64,000 nt of DNA from assembly GCF_015207005.2 (NCBI RefSeq), contig NZ_JADEXS020000001.1, positions 6,967,001 through 7,031,000 on the forward strand. Direction: 5' to 3'. The notes under the pieces are model-generated. The model was not told the origin of the DNA. It did no database searches and was given only the letters and a program-made list of their open reading frames with translations. Shown one piece after another: positions 36,991-46,627 of the stretch. This DNA is from Desmonostoc muscorum LEGE 12446 (GTDB lineage Bacteria > Cyanobacteriota > Cyanobacteriia > Cyanobacteriales > Nostocaceae). The number at the start of each line of letters is the position of its first letter. Positions within the stretch are counted from its first letter, which is position 1. A program made the position numbers and the translations under genes.

Positions 36991-39852
36991 TTATTTCGCA
37001 CCACAAGAGGCGGATGCAACGGCTGAGTTATGAAGTGTAGCAGTTGGTATTTGAGCAACTAAAACTACATTACCATTGGCATCCACTACCCAACCTTGGG
37101 CTTCCACAATTTGAGTAGGTTGATACACAGAATTGGCTTTATGTAAAGTACGTTCTCTGTTTCTCTGTTTTGAAATAACTACTCTATTTTGGTCGCCATC
37201 AACAGAATTTTTTGCCTCCGGTTTCAGTGCGATCCAATCTACTAACACTCTATCAGCTGTCAATAGTTCTACCGGATCGGATGGTACTCCGCCACGTCCC
37301 ATGACTGTAAATGAACTCCTGCTGGGTTTTCCACTAGCATTGCACTCAGCAGCGACTTGCTGGGAGGCATCAACGGCATTTACGGGGAGTTCTGCTAATC
37401 CTTTGCTGGGGTCAACATCTGGCGAATTTATTTGTACTGTGCCATTTAATGAAGGGTTTTGCTGAGAAAATGATGTAATGTCGCTGGTTGGGACATTATT
37501 TGGGTCGAGGCCGTCTGGGTCAAGCCTCTGTATGTCTGCACCACTGCGGCGCACAAACCCAAAGATCCTCTTAGTGGTGATTAGGATATTGCCAGCATTT
37601 CCAGAAAATGCATTAGCAGTAATATCATTATTTTCTAAGGGAGCAGCAACAATAAAACCATTAGATGCATTAATTTTGATATTACCTCCATCGCCAATAG
37701 ATTCTGCCTTGCCTGCATTGGTAGATATTTTACTATTGCGACGCATCACTAATAAGTCCCGCAGTTGGAGGGTAATATTTCCACCCTTACCTGATTGAGT
37801 TTCCGAAGTGAGTTTTCCTTGGTTGTCCAAACTCAGGATATGTGCATTTACGTCAATATTGCCTGCATCGCCTTTTCCTTGGCTACTAACGCTGACTTGA
37901 GCTTGATCTTTGATAATAAATCGTCCAGTTTCAATTGCGATATTCCCTCCTAACCCTGTAGAGTCAGCGCGGGTACTGGCAAATAAGCCACTAGCAGATC
38001 CTTCATTTTGGACTTCAACCGGAAATTCGGCGCGTCGTTGAGCAAAGGTCGAGTCGCTTCCAGAAAGTGTGATTCTGTCAGTAGCTTTAAGGGTAATATT
38101 GCCTGCATTTCCAGAACTGATGGCGGTGCTGATAATTTGTCCACCATTAATAGCTTCAAAGGTAGTCGCGTTAATGGTAATGTTACCCGCATCACTCTGA
38201 TTGAGAGTTTGGGTATTCACAGCACCACCGTTTGCAATGTAAAAGGCTCCCGTCTTAATGGTAATATTGCCTGCTCGACCTTCTGCACCTGTCTCTGTCG
38301 AAGCAAATAAGGCACTAGAATAACCCGTTTCAGGACTAGCGCCTAAAATAGTTACAGAATCAAAAGCATTGATTGTGATATTTCCACCATCTCCCCGCCC
38401 TCCCAACTTATCTGTTGTTTCCTTGATAACAGAACTACTTATTTGAGACCCACCACTTAAAAAGAGCGATCGCGTCGTAATATTAATTTCACCAGCATTA
38501 CCTACTCCTCCTTCTGACACAGTGCTAGAAATTCGACTATCTGATTCGAGAGAAACAAGATCCGAAGCCTGTACCGATATATTTCCGGCATTTCCCTGTC
38601 CAAAAGTTGGAGCAAGCAATAAACCCCCATCCCTTAGAGCAAGTTCTCTTGCCGAGATGTTGATACTGCCAGCGTTACCTACTCCTCCTATTCCCACACT
38701 GCTATCGATGCGAGACCGTTCACCAACGACTGTAACAGTGCCATTACGGACATCAATATTCACGTCACCAGCATTTCCTTTGCCAAAAGTGACGGCTTGC
38801 ACTTGACCAGCATTGCTTAAAAGGAGCGATCGAGCCTTAATATTGATGTTGCCACTATTGCCTTCTGCTCCAAGTGTCACTCTGTTGAGAATTCTACTAC
38901 TGTCTCTAACAGTTAATGCTCCCGTGGCATTGAGTGTAATATCTCCACTTTGACCGCCAGTTATTCCTTGCCTGATGCCGTTAAAAAGCCTAGTTTGATT
39001 TCCGGAAATGCCTATATTATTTGCATTGAGTATAATGCTACCACCACCATTGGCAGTTACATCAACTCTACCTCCATTGCTGACTGATACATCTGCTAAT
39101 GCGGTATTGTCAGGAAAACTTAAGCGGAAGTTGTTGTTATTAACATCTAACCCTATTACGCCAGATTCAGCTAATCCTCCCAATTCCACTCGACCGCCAA
39201 AAGCATTTAATCTTCCTCCGTCTAAGTTCACTTCTCCACCAACTAATAGCAAACTCTGTCCATCAGGAACCCTTAGCCCGAATACAGGTGAGTTTGTTGA
39301 ATCTACTCCTGCTGATGCAATTGAATTGTTCTGGATTACTCCTTTGGGATTTTGATAGAACAAAGCTGAAGGATTGACTGTCAATAATGGAACCTCAGAA
39401 ACAGAAGCCCTAAAAAAGCCTTGATTGCCAAATTGAATAGCATTAGCTGTAGTTCCTACAAATGAACCCCGAACATCCAACTTGGCATCTGATCCAAAGA
39501 TAATTCCATTGGGATTTATTAAAAATAGGTTGGCGTTACCCCCTGATACACCTAATGTGCCAAGAATGTTAGAGCGTCCATTCCCTGTTACCCGAGTCAG
39601 AATATTTGTGACTCCTGGATCAAGGAACAAAACTGTTGCTCCTTGATCCACATTAAATTCAGAAAAACTGTGAAAAAGATTGCTACCACGTTGAATCCCA
39701 CCCCCAATATTACAACTTCCACTGCATGTGCCTGGTGTAGTTGGGGTAGTTCCATCTATCTGGATAGGTTGAGCCTGGACGGTACCAGTTGTAGCTATCA
39801 AACAGAGGGAGATACCGCAAACACCCCACAAGATATAAAAGTGCTGTTTCAT
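36991..39852 (-). CDS. Two-partner-secretion exoprotein, filamentous-haemagglutinin type
   Basis: 953 residues. Signal peptide (1-27, ending VQAQ) then the TPS domain with GGGIQRGSNLFHSFSEFNV, NPNGIIFG and FVGTTANAIQFGNQGFF, followed by a long beta-helix of repeats of the type GNAGNINI(S/N)A (about 300-800) and a C-terminal part with EAQGWVVDANGNVVLVAQ. It would be exported across the outer membrane by a TpsB/ShlB pore, which is not in this window. Role probably adhesion or cell-surface. A short acidic-peptide gene lies just upstream. Confidence 0.9.
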   Translation of the reverse strand: MKQHFYILWGVCGISLCLIATTGTVQAQPIQIDGTTPTTPGTCSGSCNIGGGIQRGSNLFHSFSEFNVDQGATVLFLDPGVTNILTRVTGNGRSNILGTLGVSGGNANLFLINPNGIIFGSDAKLDVRGSFVGTTANAIQFGNQGFFRASVSEVPLLTVNPSALFYQNPKGVIQNNSIASAGVDSTNSPVFGLRVPDGQSLLLVGGEVNLDGGRLNAFGGRVELGGLAESGVIGLDVNNNNFRLSFPDNTALADVSVSNGGRVDVTANGGGSIILNANNIGISGNQTRLFNGIRQGITGGQSGDITLNATGALTVRDSSRILNRVTLGAEGNSGNINIKARSLLLSNAGQVQAVTFGKGNAGDVNIDVRNGTVTVVGERSRIDSSVGIGGVGNAGSINISARELALRDGGLLLAPTFGQGNAGNISVQASDLVSLESDSRISSTVSEGGVGNAGEINITTRSLFLSGGSQISSSVIKETTDKLGGRGDGGNITINAFDSVTILGASPETGYSSALFASTETGAEGRAGNITIKTGAFYIANGGAVNTQTLNQSDAGNITINATTFEAINGGQIISTAISSGNAGNITLKATDRITLSGSDSTFAQRRAEFPVEVQNEGSASGLFASTRADSTGLGGNIAIETGRFIIKDQAQVSVSSQGKGDAGNIDVNAHILSLDNQGKLTSETQSGKGGNITLQLRDLLVMRRNSKISTNAGKAESIGDGGNIKINASNGFIVAAPLENNDITANAFSGNAGNILITTKRIFGFVRRSGADIQRLDPDGLDPNNVPTSDITSFSQQNPSLNGTVQINSPDVDPSKGLAELPVNAVDASQQVAAECNASGKPSRSSFTVMGRGGVPSDPVELLTADRVLVDWIALKPEAKNSVDGDQNRVVISKQRNRERTLHKANSVYQPTQIVEAQGWVVDANGNVVLVAQIPTATLHNSAVASASCGAK

Positions 39853-39953
39853 AAATTACGAAAAGTTCAGAATCAACTTGAAGATGAAATATTGGGAAAG
39901 TGGAAATTCAGCAATAGTCTTGTCTTGGCGATCGGCAAATACAACGCCCAAAA

Positions 39954-40187
39954 CTACACTATTATTCCAGAAGAAATTTCTATTTCAGAAGAAAATTCTG
40001 GATCGGGAGGAGGAGGAGGGTTTGTTCCGCCACCAGCAATTAGTACTGGTTCGCCTTTCTGAGGGAGGGAATTTTTTGGCTTGTTCAGGACAGGATCTAT
40101 TGTTTGGCTATCATTAGCTTCTGCTATATCTTCTTCTACAAAAGATTGTTCTGCGTTAGTCAGATTAAGCTCAATGCTTTCATTCAT
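39954..40187 (-). CDS. Small acidic protein upstream of the exoprotein gene
   Basis: 77 residues, starting MNESIELNLTNAEQ, with an acidic first half, then KGEPVLIAGGGTNPPPPPDP and an acidic end. GAGGGG before the ATG at 40187 is a good ribosome site. Not recognised. No signal peptide. The Gly-Gly-Gly and poly-Pro stretch could be a processing point or linker; this is speculation. Confidence 0.5.
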   Translation of the reverse strand: MNESIELNLTNAEQSFVEEDIAEANDSQTIDPVLNKPKNSLPQKGEPVLIAGGGTNPPPPPDPEFSSEIEISSGIIV

Positions 40188-40298
40188 AAGTAATCCCCTC
40201 AAGTTCAAAAATTTACTGTCTATTAATGCTTCAGTATAGTTTGGAGAAATTATGCCTTCTGTAACAAAACTTCATACTTCCTGCTGAATTTGCTTAAG

Positions 40299-40392
40299 CA
40301 GGACTACGCAAAAGATAACGAAAGTAGCGGTAATTCATGAATTACCGCAACGCTTGAATAAGGTTTTCGGTCACATCTTGCGTAAGTCCTGT
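40299..40392 (-). repeat. 94-bp shortened copy of the 122-bp MITE-like element
   Basis: Same ends as at 10258-10378 (CAGGACTACGCAA... TTGCGTAAGTCCTG), but the inner segment ACCCTGCGGGAAGCCGCTTT is missing, so the middle is now a short palindrome TAATTCATGAATTA. The left end has lost one T. The rest of the 40188-40644 gap has no gene. Confidence 0.8.
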
Positions 40393-40644
40393 TAAGGTTT
40401 GGATAGTCAGGATACGCTGAAAAAGAATTAGGCAAGGAGGCAATGGGCAATAGGTAATGGTCTATAACTACTATTCCCTATTGCCTCTTGCCTGACTACG
40501 TATGTATCTAATTTTGCTCAACTACTTACTAATTGAGTTTTCGCCGATCGCTCTTTTTCCAAAACCGTTGCGTAGGTATGGTGTTGCCAAAAATAGCGAT
40601 CCACCATATCTACCTATGCGATTAGATACTTTATATTTACAATT

Positions 40645-40953
40645 TTAGGGTTTTTCCTGAGTAGATGGTCTTTTTAGCATCTGCATCAAATCAATCTTGA
40701 GAATAGGTTTATTGGAAGACAGTTGTCTTTCTCTGAGAAGTTGAATTTCTCTTTCAAACGAATCCTTTCCTTGTCTAAAAAAGTCTTGAGAGCTAGATGG
40801 AACCAAGTCACGAGATAAACTTTGAGCTTGTGCTGGAGTCAGATTAGGGAGAGCTTGTTGAGCGTTAGCAGAAGTTTCCACAGCGAGGAAAAAAGCTGTT
40901 GAAAACACTAAATATTTTAATTTTATACAGCGAATGAATCTAAGGTTGAACAT
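40645..40953 (-). CDS. Small secreted hypothetical protein
   Basis: 102 residues from the ATG at 40953. Signal peptide KYLVFSTAFFLAVETSANA ends at AQQ, then a Gln/Leu/Ser-rich helical part (LTPAQAQSLSRDLVPSSSQD) and charged LLRERQLSS. Not recognised. A longer frame starts at 40992 but adds residues before the signal peptide. Likely periplasmic. Confidence 0.5.
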   Translation of the reverse strand: MFNLRFIRCIKLKYLVFSTAFFLAVETSANAQQALPNLTPAQAQSLSRDLVPSSSQDFFRQGKDSFEREIQLLRERQLSSNKPILKIDLMQMLKRPSTQEKP

Positions 40954-41232
40954 AGTTAAAACATCTATTGTGTGACTTCTGCGTTGGCTCAAACCATCTT
41001 GTTTTGGTCTGATAATTCGTAAAGTACACTGATTCTCTTACTAATTACCTCCTACAAATGGGTTAATTTATTTGCAGGAGTACGATAGTTGCAATTTGCT
41101 CTCTATCCTAGAAGGAGAACTTAATTCTGCTAGATATTGACTGGGCGCTCGTTGCTCAGTTAGGTTTGAGTACAATTCATTGTATTTTGTTTGTGTTTAA
41201 TAGTTACATCTTTACTATGTGGAGTTTTAATC

Positions 41233-42198
41233 ATGTCTAGTGATGCAATTATTCAACCTGAATTCTTAGAAAACGAAGCTGACAAGCAACACAAGCCCCG
41301 CCAAATTCTCGGTATGCAAGAATTAAGTGTTTTGAATCATCGCTACAACTGGAAGGGGCTGGTTCAATTGGCTGGACATTTAACTGTTATGGGATGCAGT
41401 GGTTACCTGTGGGCAATGAATTTTGGCAATTGGTTGTTAGCAATACCAGCACTGGGAATCTACGGCTTTTGTCTAGCTTCTATGTTCGCACCTATGCATG
41501 AATGCGTTCACAGAACTGTTTTTGCTAACAATCGTTTGAATGATATTGTGGCTTGGTGTGCAGGTTTACTTTCATTTTACAACAGCACATTTTTTCTCTA
41601 CTACCACAACTGGCATCACCGCTATACTCGCGTTCCTGACAAAGATCCAGAATTAACGGATCTCAAACCAAGCAATTTAGGTAAATACTTATTGATAATT
41701 AGTGGTTTACCCTGGTGGTTAGGGAAGATCCGTGGACATTTTCGGGTTGCTTTTGGTCAACTTGATGATTGCCCATTTGTGCCACAAACAGCACGAACTG
41801 AAGTTATTCGCTCGACTCGTTGGCAATTAGCTGTTTATGCAGGAGCGATCGCTGTTTCCATCGCAGCAAGTCAGCCTTGGTTTTTCCTCTATTGGCTGCT
41901 ACCGCTGTTTGTCGGTCAACCAATTCTGCGTTTTATTTTGCTGGCAGAACACACAGGTTGTACTCTGGATGCTAATCTGCTGACGAATACCCGTACAACG
42001 CTAACACTGTTTCCTGTACGATTTTTGATGTGGAATATGCCATTTCATGCAGAGCATCATTTGTACCCATCAATTCCGTTTCACGCTCTACCTACAGCTC
42101 ATCAACAGTTGAGTTCACATTTTACCCATATTGAACCGGGCTATATAAAAGTTAATCGGGATATTGTCGGTCAAACAATTTTGGATTTTAGATTTTAG
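41233..42198 (+). CDS. Fatty acid desaturase family protein
   Basis: 321 residues with three di-iron histidine boxes: HECVH (89-93), HNWHH (125-129), HAEHH (272-276). Four or more membrane helices surround them. The enzyme inserts a double bond or hydroxyl into acyl lipids or similar membrane substrates using ferredoxin; regiochemistry is not clear. GTGGAG before the ATG at 41233 supports this start over 41191. The last six residues (ILDFRF) are encoded by a TTTTGGATTTTAGATTTTAG repeat common between genes here, so the natural C-terminus may have been replaced. Confidence 0.85.
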   Translation: MSSDAIIQPEFLENEADKQHKPRQILGMQELSVLNHRYNWKGLVQLAGHLTVMGCSGYLWAMNFGNWLLAIPALGIYGFCLASMFAPMHECVHRTVFANNRLNDIVAWCAGLLSFYNSTFFLYYHNWHHRYTRVPDKDPELTDLKPSNLGKYLLIISGLPWWLGKIRGHFRVAFGQLDDCPFVPQTARTEVIRSTRWQLAVYAGAIAVSIAASQPWFFLYWLLPLFVGQPILRFILLAEHTGCTLDANLLTNTRTTLTLFPVRFLMWNMPFHAEHHLYPSIPFHALPTAHQQLSSHFTHIEPGYIKVNRDIVGQTILDFRF

Positions 42199-42331
42199 AT
42201 TGGCTCCGTACCTGTCCCTTGGACGTTCCCGCTCTTTAGGCAGGAGCTTAATGCCTAGTTTTCAGAGTTAGCTTGTTTACCTCGAAATCTACTGTAGATT
42301 GTAAATTATGAATTCAGAATTATGAATTAGC

Positions 42332-43417
42332 ATGACCAAATATTTCCGCTCCAATGTTGATGCAATGGCTAGCTATATTCCTGGTGAGCAGCCTCAACGT
42401 GGAACACAGATCATCAAACTCAACAGTAATGAAAACCCCTATCCTCCCTCCCCTGAGGCGTTAGCTGTCTTACATAATATCGATGGAGAGTGGTTGCGAC
42501 GCTATCCAGAACCTTTCGGGGGGGAATTTCGCCAAGCTGCTAGTAAAGTGTTGGGAGTTCCTAGTGATTGGATGATTGTGGGAAATGGGAGTGATGAATT
42601 GTTAAGCGTAGTCATTCGAGCCTGTGCAGAACCCGGACGCAAGGTAGTCTATCCAATGCCAACTTACGTGTTGTATCGCACATTGGCGCAAATGCAGGAT
42701 GCTGATATTACTGAGATACCCTACGGCGAAGATTACAGTTTACCGCTAGAAGAATTGATTGCTGTAGATGGGGCTGTAACATTCATTGCCTCGCCTAATA
42801 GTCCATCGGGGCATGTGGTAGCAACAGATGACCTGCGAAAATTAGCCAGCGAGTTATCTGGAGTTTTAGTAATTGATGAAGCTTATGTAGATTTTAGCGA
42901 AGAGAATGCATTGGCTTTGGTAAAAGAATATGAAAATGCGATCGTGATTCGGACACTTTCTAAAGGCTATTCCTTGGCAGGGTTACGACTGGGATTTGGA
43001 GTGGCGAATCCCAAGCTATTGCATGGATTGTTTAAAGTCAAAGATAGCTATAACATTGATGCGATCGCCTGTGCAATTGGGACCGCTGCAATTACTGACC
43101 AAGCTTATAAAAATGCTTGTGTGGCAAAAATTAAAGCATCGCGTAATCAGCTAGCAACAGACTTGAAACAATTAGGTTTTCGTACTTGGGATTCCCAAAC
43201 TAACTTTTTGCTGACACAACCTCCAACAGGAAACGCTGAATATCTTTATCAAAAACTCAAGGAACAGGGAATTTTAATCCGCTACTTCAAGCAGCCAGGA
43301 CTAGAGGATAAATTACGTATCACTGTTGGGACTGATGAACAAAATCAGGCTTTAGTGGAGGCACTAACTTATTTGTTAGAAACTGGGGAAAAAAGGTCTA
43401 ATATCATGTCCGCCTAA
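42332..43417 (+). CDS. hisC: Histidinol-phosphate aminotransferase
   Basis: 361 residues. PLP-enzyme motifs: SNENPYPPSP, GNGSDELLSVV, SPNSPSGH, IDEAYVDF and the PLP lysine K211 in TLSKGYSLAGLRLGF. It converts imidazole-acetol phosphate to histidinol phosphate in histidine synthesis, in the cytoplasm. The last five residues (NIMSA) and the stop codon come from the 104-bp element inserted at 43401, so the C-terminus has been changed; the catalytic core is untouched. Confidence 0.92.
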   Translation: MTKYFRSNVDAMASYIPGEQPQRGTQIIKLNSNENPYPPSPEALAVLHNIDGEWLRRYPEPFGGEFRQAASKVLGVPSDWMIVGNGSDELLSVVIRACAEPGRKVVYPMPTYVLYRTLAQMQDADITEIPYGEDYSLPLEELIAVDGAVTFIASPNSPSGHVVATDDLRKLASELSGVLVIDEAYVDFSEENALALVKEYENAIVIRTLSKGYSLAGLRLGFGVANPKLLHGLFKVKDSYNIDAIACAIGTAAITDQAYKNACVAKIKASRNQLATDLKQLGFRTWDSQTNFLLTQPPTGNAEYLYQKLKEQGILIRYFKQPGLEDKLRITVGTDEQNQALVEALTYLLETGEKRSNIMSA

Positions 43418-43504
43418 TCACTTATCATTAAAATCTCTTTGCGTAAGAGCGTCCCCGTGTCTCCGTGTCAGTCTAAATCATAAGTCTTTAACCGGACATA
43501 ATAT
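43401..43504. repeat. 104-bp MITE-like element, copy 2, forming the end of hisC
   Basis: Ends ATATCATGTCCG (43401-43412) and CCGGACATAATAT (43492-43504). Same length as copy 1 at 36708-36811. It supplies the hisC stop codon at 43415-43417 and lies between convergent hisC and cpcF. Confidence 0.75.
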
Positions 43505-43518
43505 AACTCAGGAATTGC

Positions 43519-44238
43519 TTAGCGTCTACCACCACCACGATGAGGCACTTCAGTTTCTTCTTGCTTTGTTTTAAGTGCAAATAGTGGTTGATGCTGTGGC
43601 TGCTGAATTTTTTGTTGTGCAAACTTTACACGGGTACGAACTCCGAGATCTGCATCTGTATCGAACATTTGCTGGAGTTGATCTTGAATGCGGGAGGCTT
43701 GATCGGGTAGATTAATTGCGACCGCCATTGCTAGGGTTTCTAAACTCGTGACTACTGCATAGCGTACCACCCACTCTGGATCTTCAGAAATTAATAGTAG
43801 TGCCTCTATTACCTGAGTCTGCACAGATTCCACTTTCTCTGGTGGTACTTGATGCCAGCGCAATGTACCTAATCCCCTAGCTGCTGCCCGCCGTACACTC
43901 AAGGAAAAATCGGTTTTTGCTGCCTCTAGCAAAGTGTCCAGCGCCCGTAAATCCCCAATTCCCGCTAAGGCGCGGACTGCCCAGGCTCTCGCCCCATAGT
44001 TGTAGTCATCAATAAGTTCCAATAGCGGCGCTACTGCGGGTTCTCCGATCGCAATCAATCCATCTACCGCCGCGACTGCCGCCCCCGGATTATTGTAGCC
44101 CAAAGCTGCAACCAAAGTGGGAACAGATTCTTCTATACGAGCTGCTGCTAACTCTTGAACTGCATCTAACAAGCGCTCCGAGGAATCTGCTTCTTCCACA
44201 GCACGAATCAATATTTGGGCAAGTTCACTGTTATCCAT
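43519..44238 (-). CDS. cpcF: Phycocyanobilin lyase subunit CpcF
   Basis: 239 residues of HEAT-like repeats (VPTLVAALGYNNPGAAVAAV, WAVRALAGIGDLRALDTLLE, VRRAAARGLGTLRWHQVP). With CpcE it attaches phycocyanobilin to Cys84 of CpcA. It lacks the NHCQGN-type motif of PecF isomerase, so CpcF rather than PecF. The ATG at 44238 (MDNSELAQIL) is chosen; an ATG six codons upstream is possible. Last gene of the cpc operon. The end carries a basic tail HRGGGRR longer than usual. Confidence 0.85.
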   Translation of the reverse strand: MDNSELAQILIRAVEEADSSERLLDAVQELAAARIEESVPTLVAALGYNNPGAAVAAVDGLIAIGEPAVAPLLELIDDYNYGARAWAVRALAGIGDLRALDTLLEAAKTDFSLSVRRAAARGLGTLRWHQVPPEKVESVQTQVIEALLLISEDPEWVVRYAVVTSLETLAMAVAINLPDQASRIQDQLQQMFDTDADLGVRTRVKFAQQKIQQPQHQPLFALKTKQEETEVPHRGGGRR

Positions 44239-44304
44239 AATAATTTCACGGGTCATTATTGGTCAGCCAATTGTAGCTTAAGTTATCCGTATTTAGCATC
44301 ATAT

Positions 44305-44348
44305 ATAAACCCCCTAGCCCTGGTTTTACAATCGGGTTGGGGGTTTAT
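44305..44348 (-). other. Hairpin between cpcE and cpcF
   Basis: ATAAACCCCC (44305-44314) pairs with GGGGGTTTAT (44339-44348); inner bases TAGCCC and GGGTT add to the stem. No T-run follows on the minus strand, so it may be a processing or stability element rather than a terminator. Confidence 0.5.
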
Positions 44349-44406
44349 GTGTGGTAAACATTTGATTTTAAAGTATTAATCACAACTGATTACTAGTAAA
44401 TTATGA

Positions 44407-45252
44407 CTACAACAACGAGTCCATCAAATTTATCACTCTAATAGCACCTGCTGATAAAGTGCTTGTTGCTGTATGATTGACTTGATGTTCCAGTAATCCT
44501 TTGAGGGAAATTAGTTTGAGGCTATTTTCTGCCAAAGTCTCGGCTATGGCCTCGGCTGCGGGTAGATACCCGATCGCTCCCAAGTCTGCTAACACTGCGC
44601 GACGCAATTGCAACTTTTCACCTGCCAAAGCTTTTACCAATCGTTCTGCATAAACTGGTTCTTGGGTTAACTGATACATAGCTCGTGCGGCAGCATATTG
44701 CACCAGTTCTATGGGATGCTCTAAAAATGGTTTTACTAAAGAAATCGAATCAGTAGCCCCCAAGCTTCCCAAGGCTTCTAAAATAGCGTCGTAAGGTTGG
44801 GATAAATCTGGCTGCTCTGATTTTAATTGCTCTCCCTGCAAGCCTGCTTTTAATAGCTCGATCAGTCCAGGAACACAAACCGGATCGCCTAGCATGTCTA
44901 AAGATTGCGCCGCTGCTTCCCGGACATAAAAATCTGAGCAGTCTAAACAAGCAATTAAAGGTGTTAGTGCTTGGCGATCGCCAATTTTCCCTAATGCTCT
45001 CGCTGCGTTCCGTCGTAAAGGATATCCGCCTTCTGGTGTCCTATCGGCTTCATCCTCTAAGGCTTGAATCAGTCCTGTAACCGCAGCTGGTTCACATATC
45101 CGAAACCTACCCAACCACCAAGCAGCATAAAATCGCAAACCCAAATCTGGACTTTGGAGATTGGCGATCGCCTGTTCCACTGTTAGCTGTTCCCCTCCAG
45201 GTGAGTCACTTGGAGGTGATAAATCTTCAAATTTCTGCGGATTGGAATTCAT
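44407..45252 (-). CDS. cpcE: Phycocyanobilin lyase subunit CpcE
   Basis: 281 residues of HEAT repeats: LTVEQAIANLQSPDLGLRFY, AAWWLGRFRICEP, GGYPLRRNAARALGKIGDRQ, CSDFYVREAAAQSL, YAAARAMYQLTQEPVYAERL. This is the conserved CpcE pattern. It forms a heterodimer with CpcF for bilin attachment and removal on CpcA. Its start overlaps the cpcD end by 26 bases, so translation is coupled. Confidence 0.93.
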   Translation of the reverse strand: MNSNPQKFEDLSPPSDSPGGEQLTVEQAIANLQSPDLGLRFYAAWWLGRFRICEPAAVTGLIQALEDEADRTPEGGYPLRRNAARALGKIGDRQALTPLIACLDCSDFYVREAAAQSLDMLGDPVCVPGLIELLKAGLQGEQLKSEQPDLSQPYDAILEALGSLGATDSISLVKPFLEHPIELVQYAAARAMYQLTQEPVYAERLVKALAGEKLQLRRAVLADLGAIGYLPAAEAIAETLAENSLKLISLKGLLEHQVNHTATSTLSAGAIRVINLMDSLL

Positions 45253-45508
45253 CAGAAGGAGGATTGCTCTGTTGGCTATCTGTTTTTGTCTCAGAATTCA
45301 ATGGCTGAATGCTAACTATTTTGCCACCCAAGCGAGCAATCCGCTGCATTTCTTGACTCATCCGGTTCTCAGGCACTGTGATAAATACACTGGCACTAGA
45401 ACGAATCGGATAGCTGATTTTTTGGGTTTCTTGACTTTGGCGCAAACCAACTACTTCATAGCGGAAGTAGCGACTACTAGTTATACCACCAATAAATTGT
45501 CCAACCAT
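45227..45508 (-). CDS. cpcD: Phycobilisome small rod-capping linker CpcD
   Basis: 93 residues: SSRYFRYEVVGLRQSQETQK, SASVFITVPENRM, QRIARLGGKIVSIQPL, the CpcD fold. It caps the core-distal end of phycocyanin rods and sets rod length. The tail (SETKTDSQQSNPPSDEF) is longer than in most CpcD proteins (about 80 residues) and contains the cpcE overlap. It is 249 bases downstream of cpcC, separated by an inverted heptamer pair. Confidence 0.88.
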   Translation of the reverse strand: MVGQFIGGITSSRYFRYEVVGLRQSQETQKISYPIRSSASVFITVPENRMSQEMQRIARLGGKIVSIQPLNSETKTDSQQSNPPSDEFQSAEI

Positions 45509-45598
45509 AAATCAATTTCAAGTTCGTTCAAAATTTTTTATTAGTCATTTGTCATTTGTGCTTTGTTGGTTAACAATGACCAATGACCAAATAATTAC

Positions 45599-45741
45599 TA
45601 ATTCGTAATTCGTAATTCGTAATTAATGGTACAAGCCCCTCAATTTATTGATGGAGATCAGAAACATTATTCTTTTTTTTCAAACCCCCGACTTCAGTCG
45701 TGGGGTAAAAATTACGAATTACGAATTATCAATTACGAATT
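45599..45741. repeat. Inverted pair of GTAATTC/GAATTAC arrays inside the cpc operon
   Basis: TTCGTAA units at 45599-45626 face TTACGAA units at 45711-45741. The two can pair into a stem in the cpcC-cpcD transcript gap. Same heptamer and arrangement as 421-647. Confidence 0.7.
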
Positions 45742-45757
45742 ATTTTGAGCAATGACT

Positions 45758-46627
45758 CTAAAGTGGCTTGACGCTGGCGATTTTACCACCTTGTTTTACC
45801 ACTCTTTGGAAGTAGCTAGATAGCTCTTCATATGGTATAATTACGGCTTGATTGACACGGCGTGTGCTAGGATATCCAGCTCCAAAAACGCCTGCCACTT
45901 CAATGCGATAGAGTCTACCTTCTTTACCAAAAGTTCCTGCACCACCGAAAGTACTGTTGGGGGTAACGCCTTTTTCGGAAGCAACGTATGAAAATCCTGA
46001 AGGGCCACCAGAGGGAGGAACAACGATGGATGCACTATTGCGACCTAGTTCGCTAGCAAGGCGAGAAGATTTGCCTTTGAGTTGGGAGGTATCGCTACTG
46101 GCATAGCCGCGATAAAGTTGGAATATCCGGCTAAATCCAACAGTTTTCTGTCCTGTTTGGGTTTTAAATCCGCGATAGTAAGGCACTATATTTTCCCCAA
46201 AGTTAACTTGATACTCTGGTGAATCTATATAGGAATCAATGTCGGCTTCATATCCCTTGTTTTGGTACAAGTCCAAGTGATAAACCACATCAGACTCATC
46301 ATAGGGGGCACGACCCAACAAATGTTTATAGTTGAGTTCGATGACGCGAGTTTGAAAGTTGTCGTAGAAAAACTTAGATTTGTACAGTTCTGATTTAGCT
46401 ACTTGACGCACAAACTCTTGCACTGTATTTTTTCCATCGCGCAGGATAGATTCAGCACTTGTGAGGCGGTCAGATGCCAATATGTAGTTGTTGCCCAACA
46501 CCTGACGATAGACGGCAGCAATTACTCTCTCTATTTCTTCTTTAGTTGCATTTGGACGCAATTCTACGGGAGCGCTATCACTAAAAGGTTCTGTCCCCAG
46601 ACGGGACGCTGCTGTTGTAATCGCCAT
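45758..46627 (-). CDS. cpcC: Phycocyanin rod linker CpcC
   Basis: 289 residues. [20 protein letters not shown] start, PBS-linker domain (about 15-180) with [32 protein letters not shown] and [20 protein letters not shown], then a CpcD-like end domain ([20 protein letters not shown]). It sits in the central cavity of phycocyanin hexamers and joins discs into rods. AGGAG before the ATG at 46627 fixes the start rather than 46663. Confidence 0.92.
   Translation of the reverse strand: MAITTAASRLGTEPFSDSAPVELRPNATKEEIERVIAAVYRQVLGNNYILASDRLTSAESILRDGKNTVQEFVRQVAKSELYKSKFFYDNFQTRVIELNYKHLLGRAPYDESDVVYHLDLYQNKGYEADIDSYIDSPEYQVNFGENIVPYYRGFKTQTGQKTVGFSRIFQLYRGYASSDTSQLKGKSSRLASELGRNSASIVVPPSGGPSGFSYVASEKGVTPNSTFGGAGTFGKEGRLYRIEVAGVFGAGYPSTRRVNQAVIIPYEELSSYFQRVVKQGGKIASVKPL

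Noticed and set aside
37133..39355. Several plus-strand frames of 80-115 codons inside the exoprotein gene
   Set aside because: They are antisense shadows of the repetitive beta-helix coding sequence.
39643..40062. Plus-strand frame of 139 codons across the start of the exoprotein gene
   Set aside because: It runs antisense to the exoprotein signal-peptide region and the small acidic gene, and its residues lack domain character.
43519..45252. Assignment of the lyase pair as PecE/PecF
   Set aside because: The NHCQGN-type isomerase motif of PecF is absent, and subunit and linker sequences fit phycocyanin.
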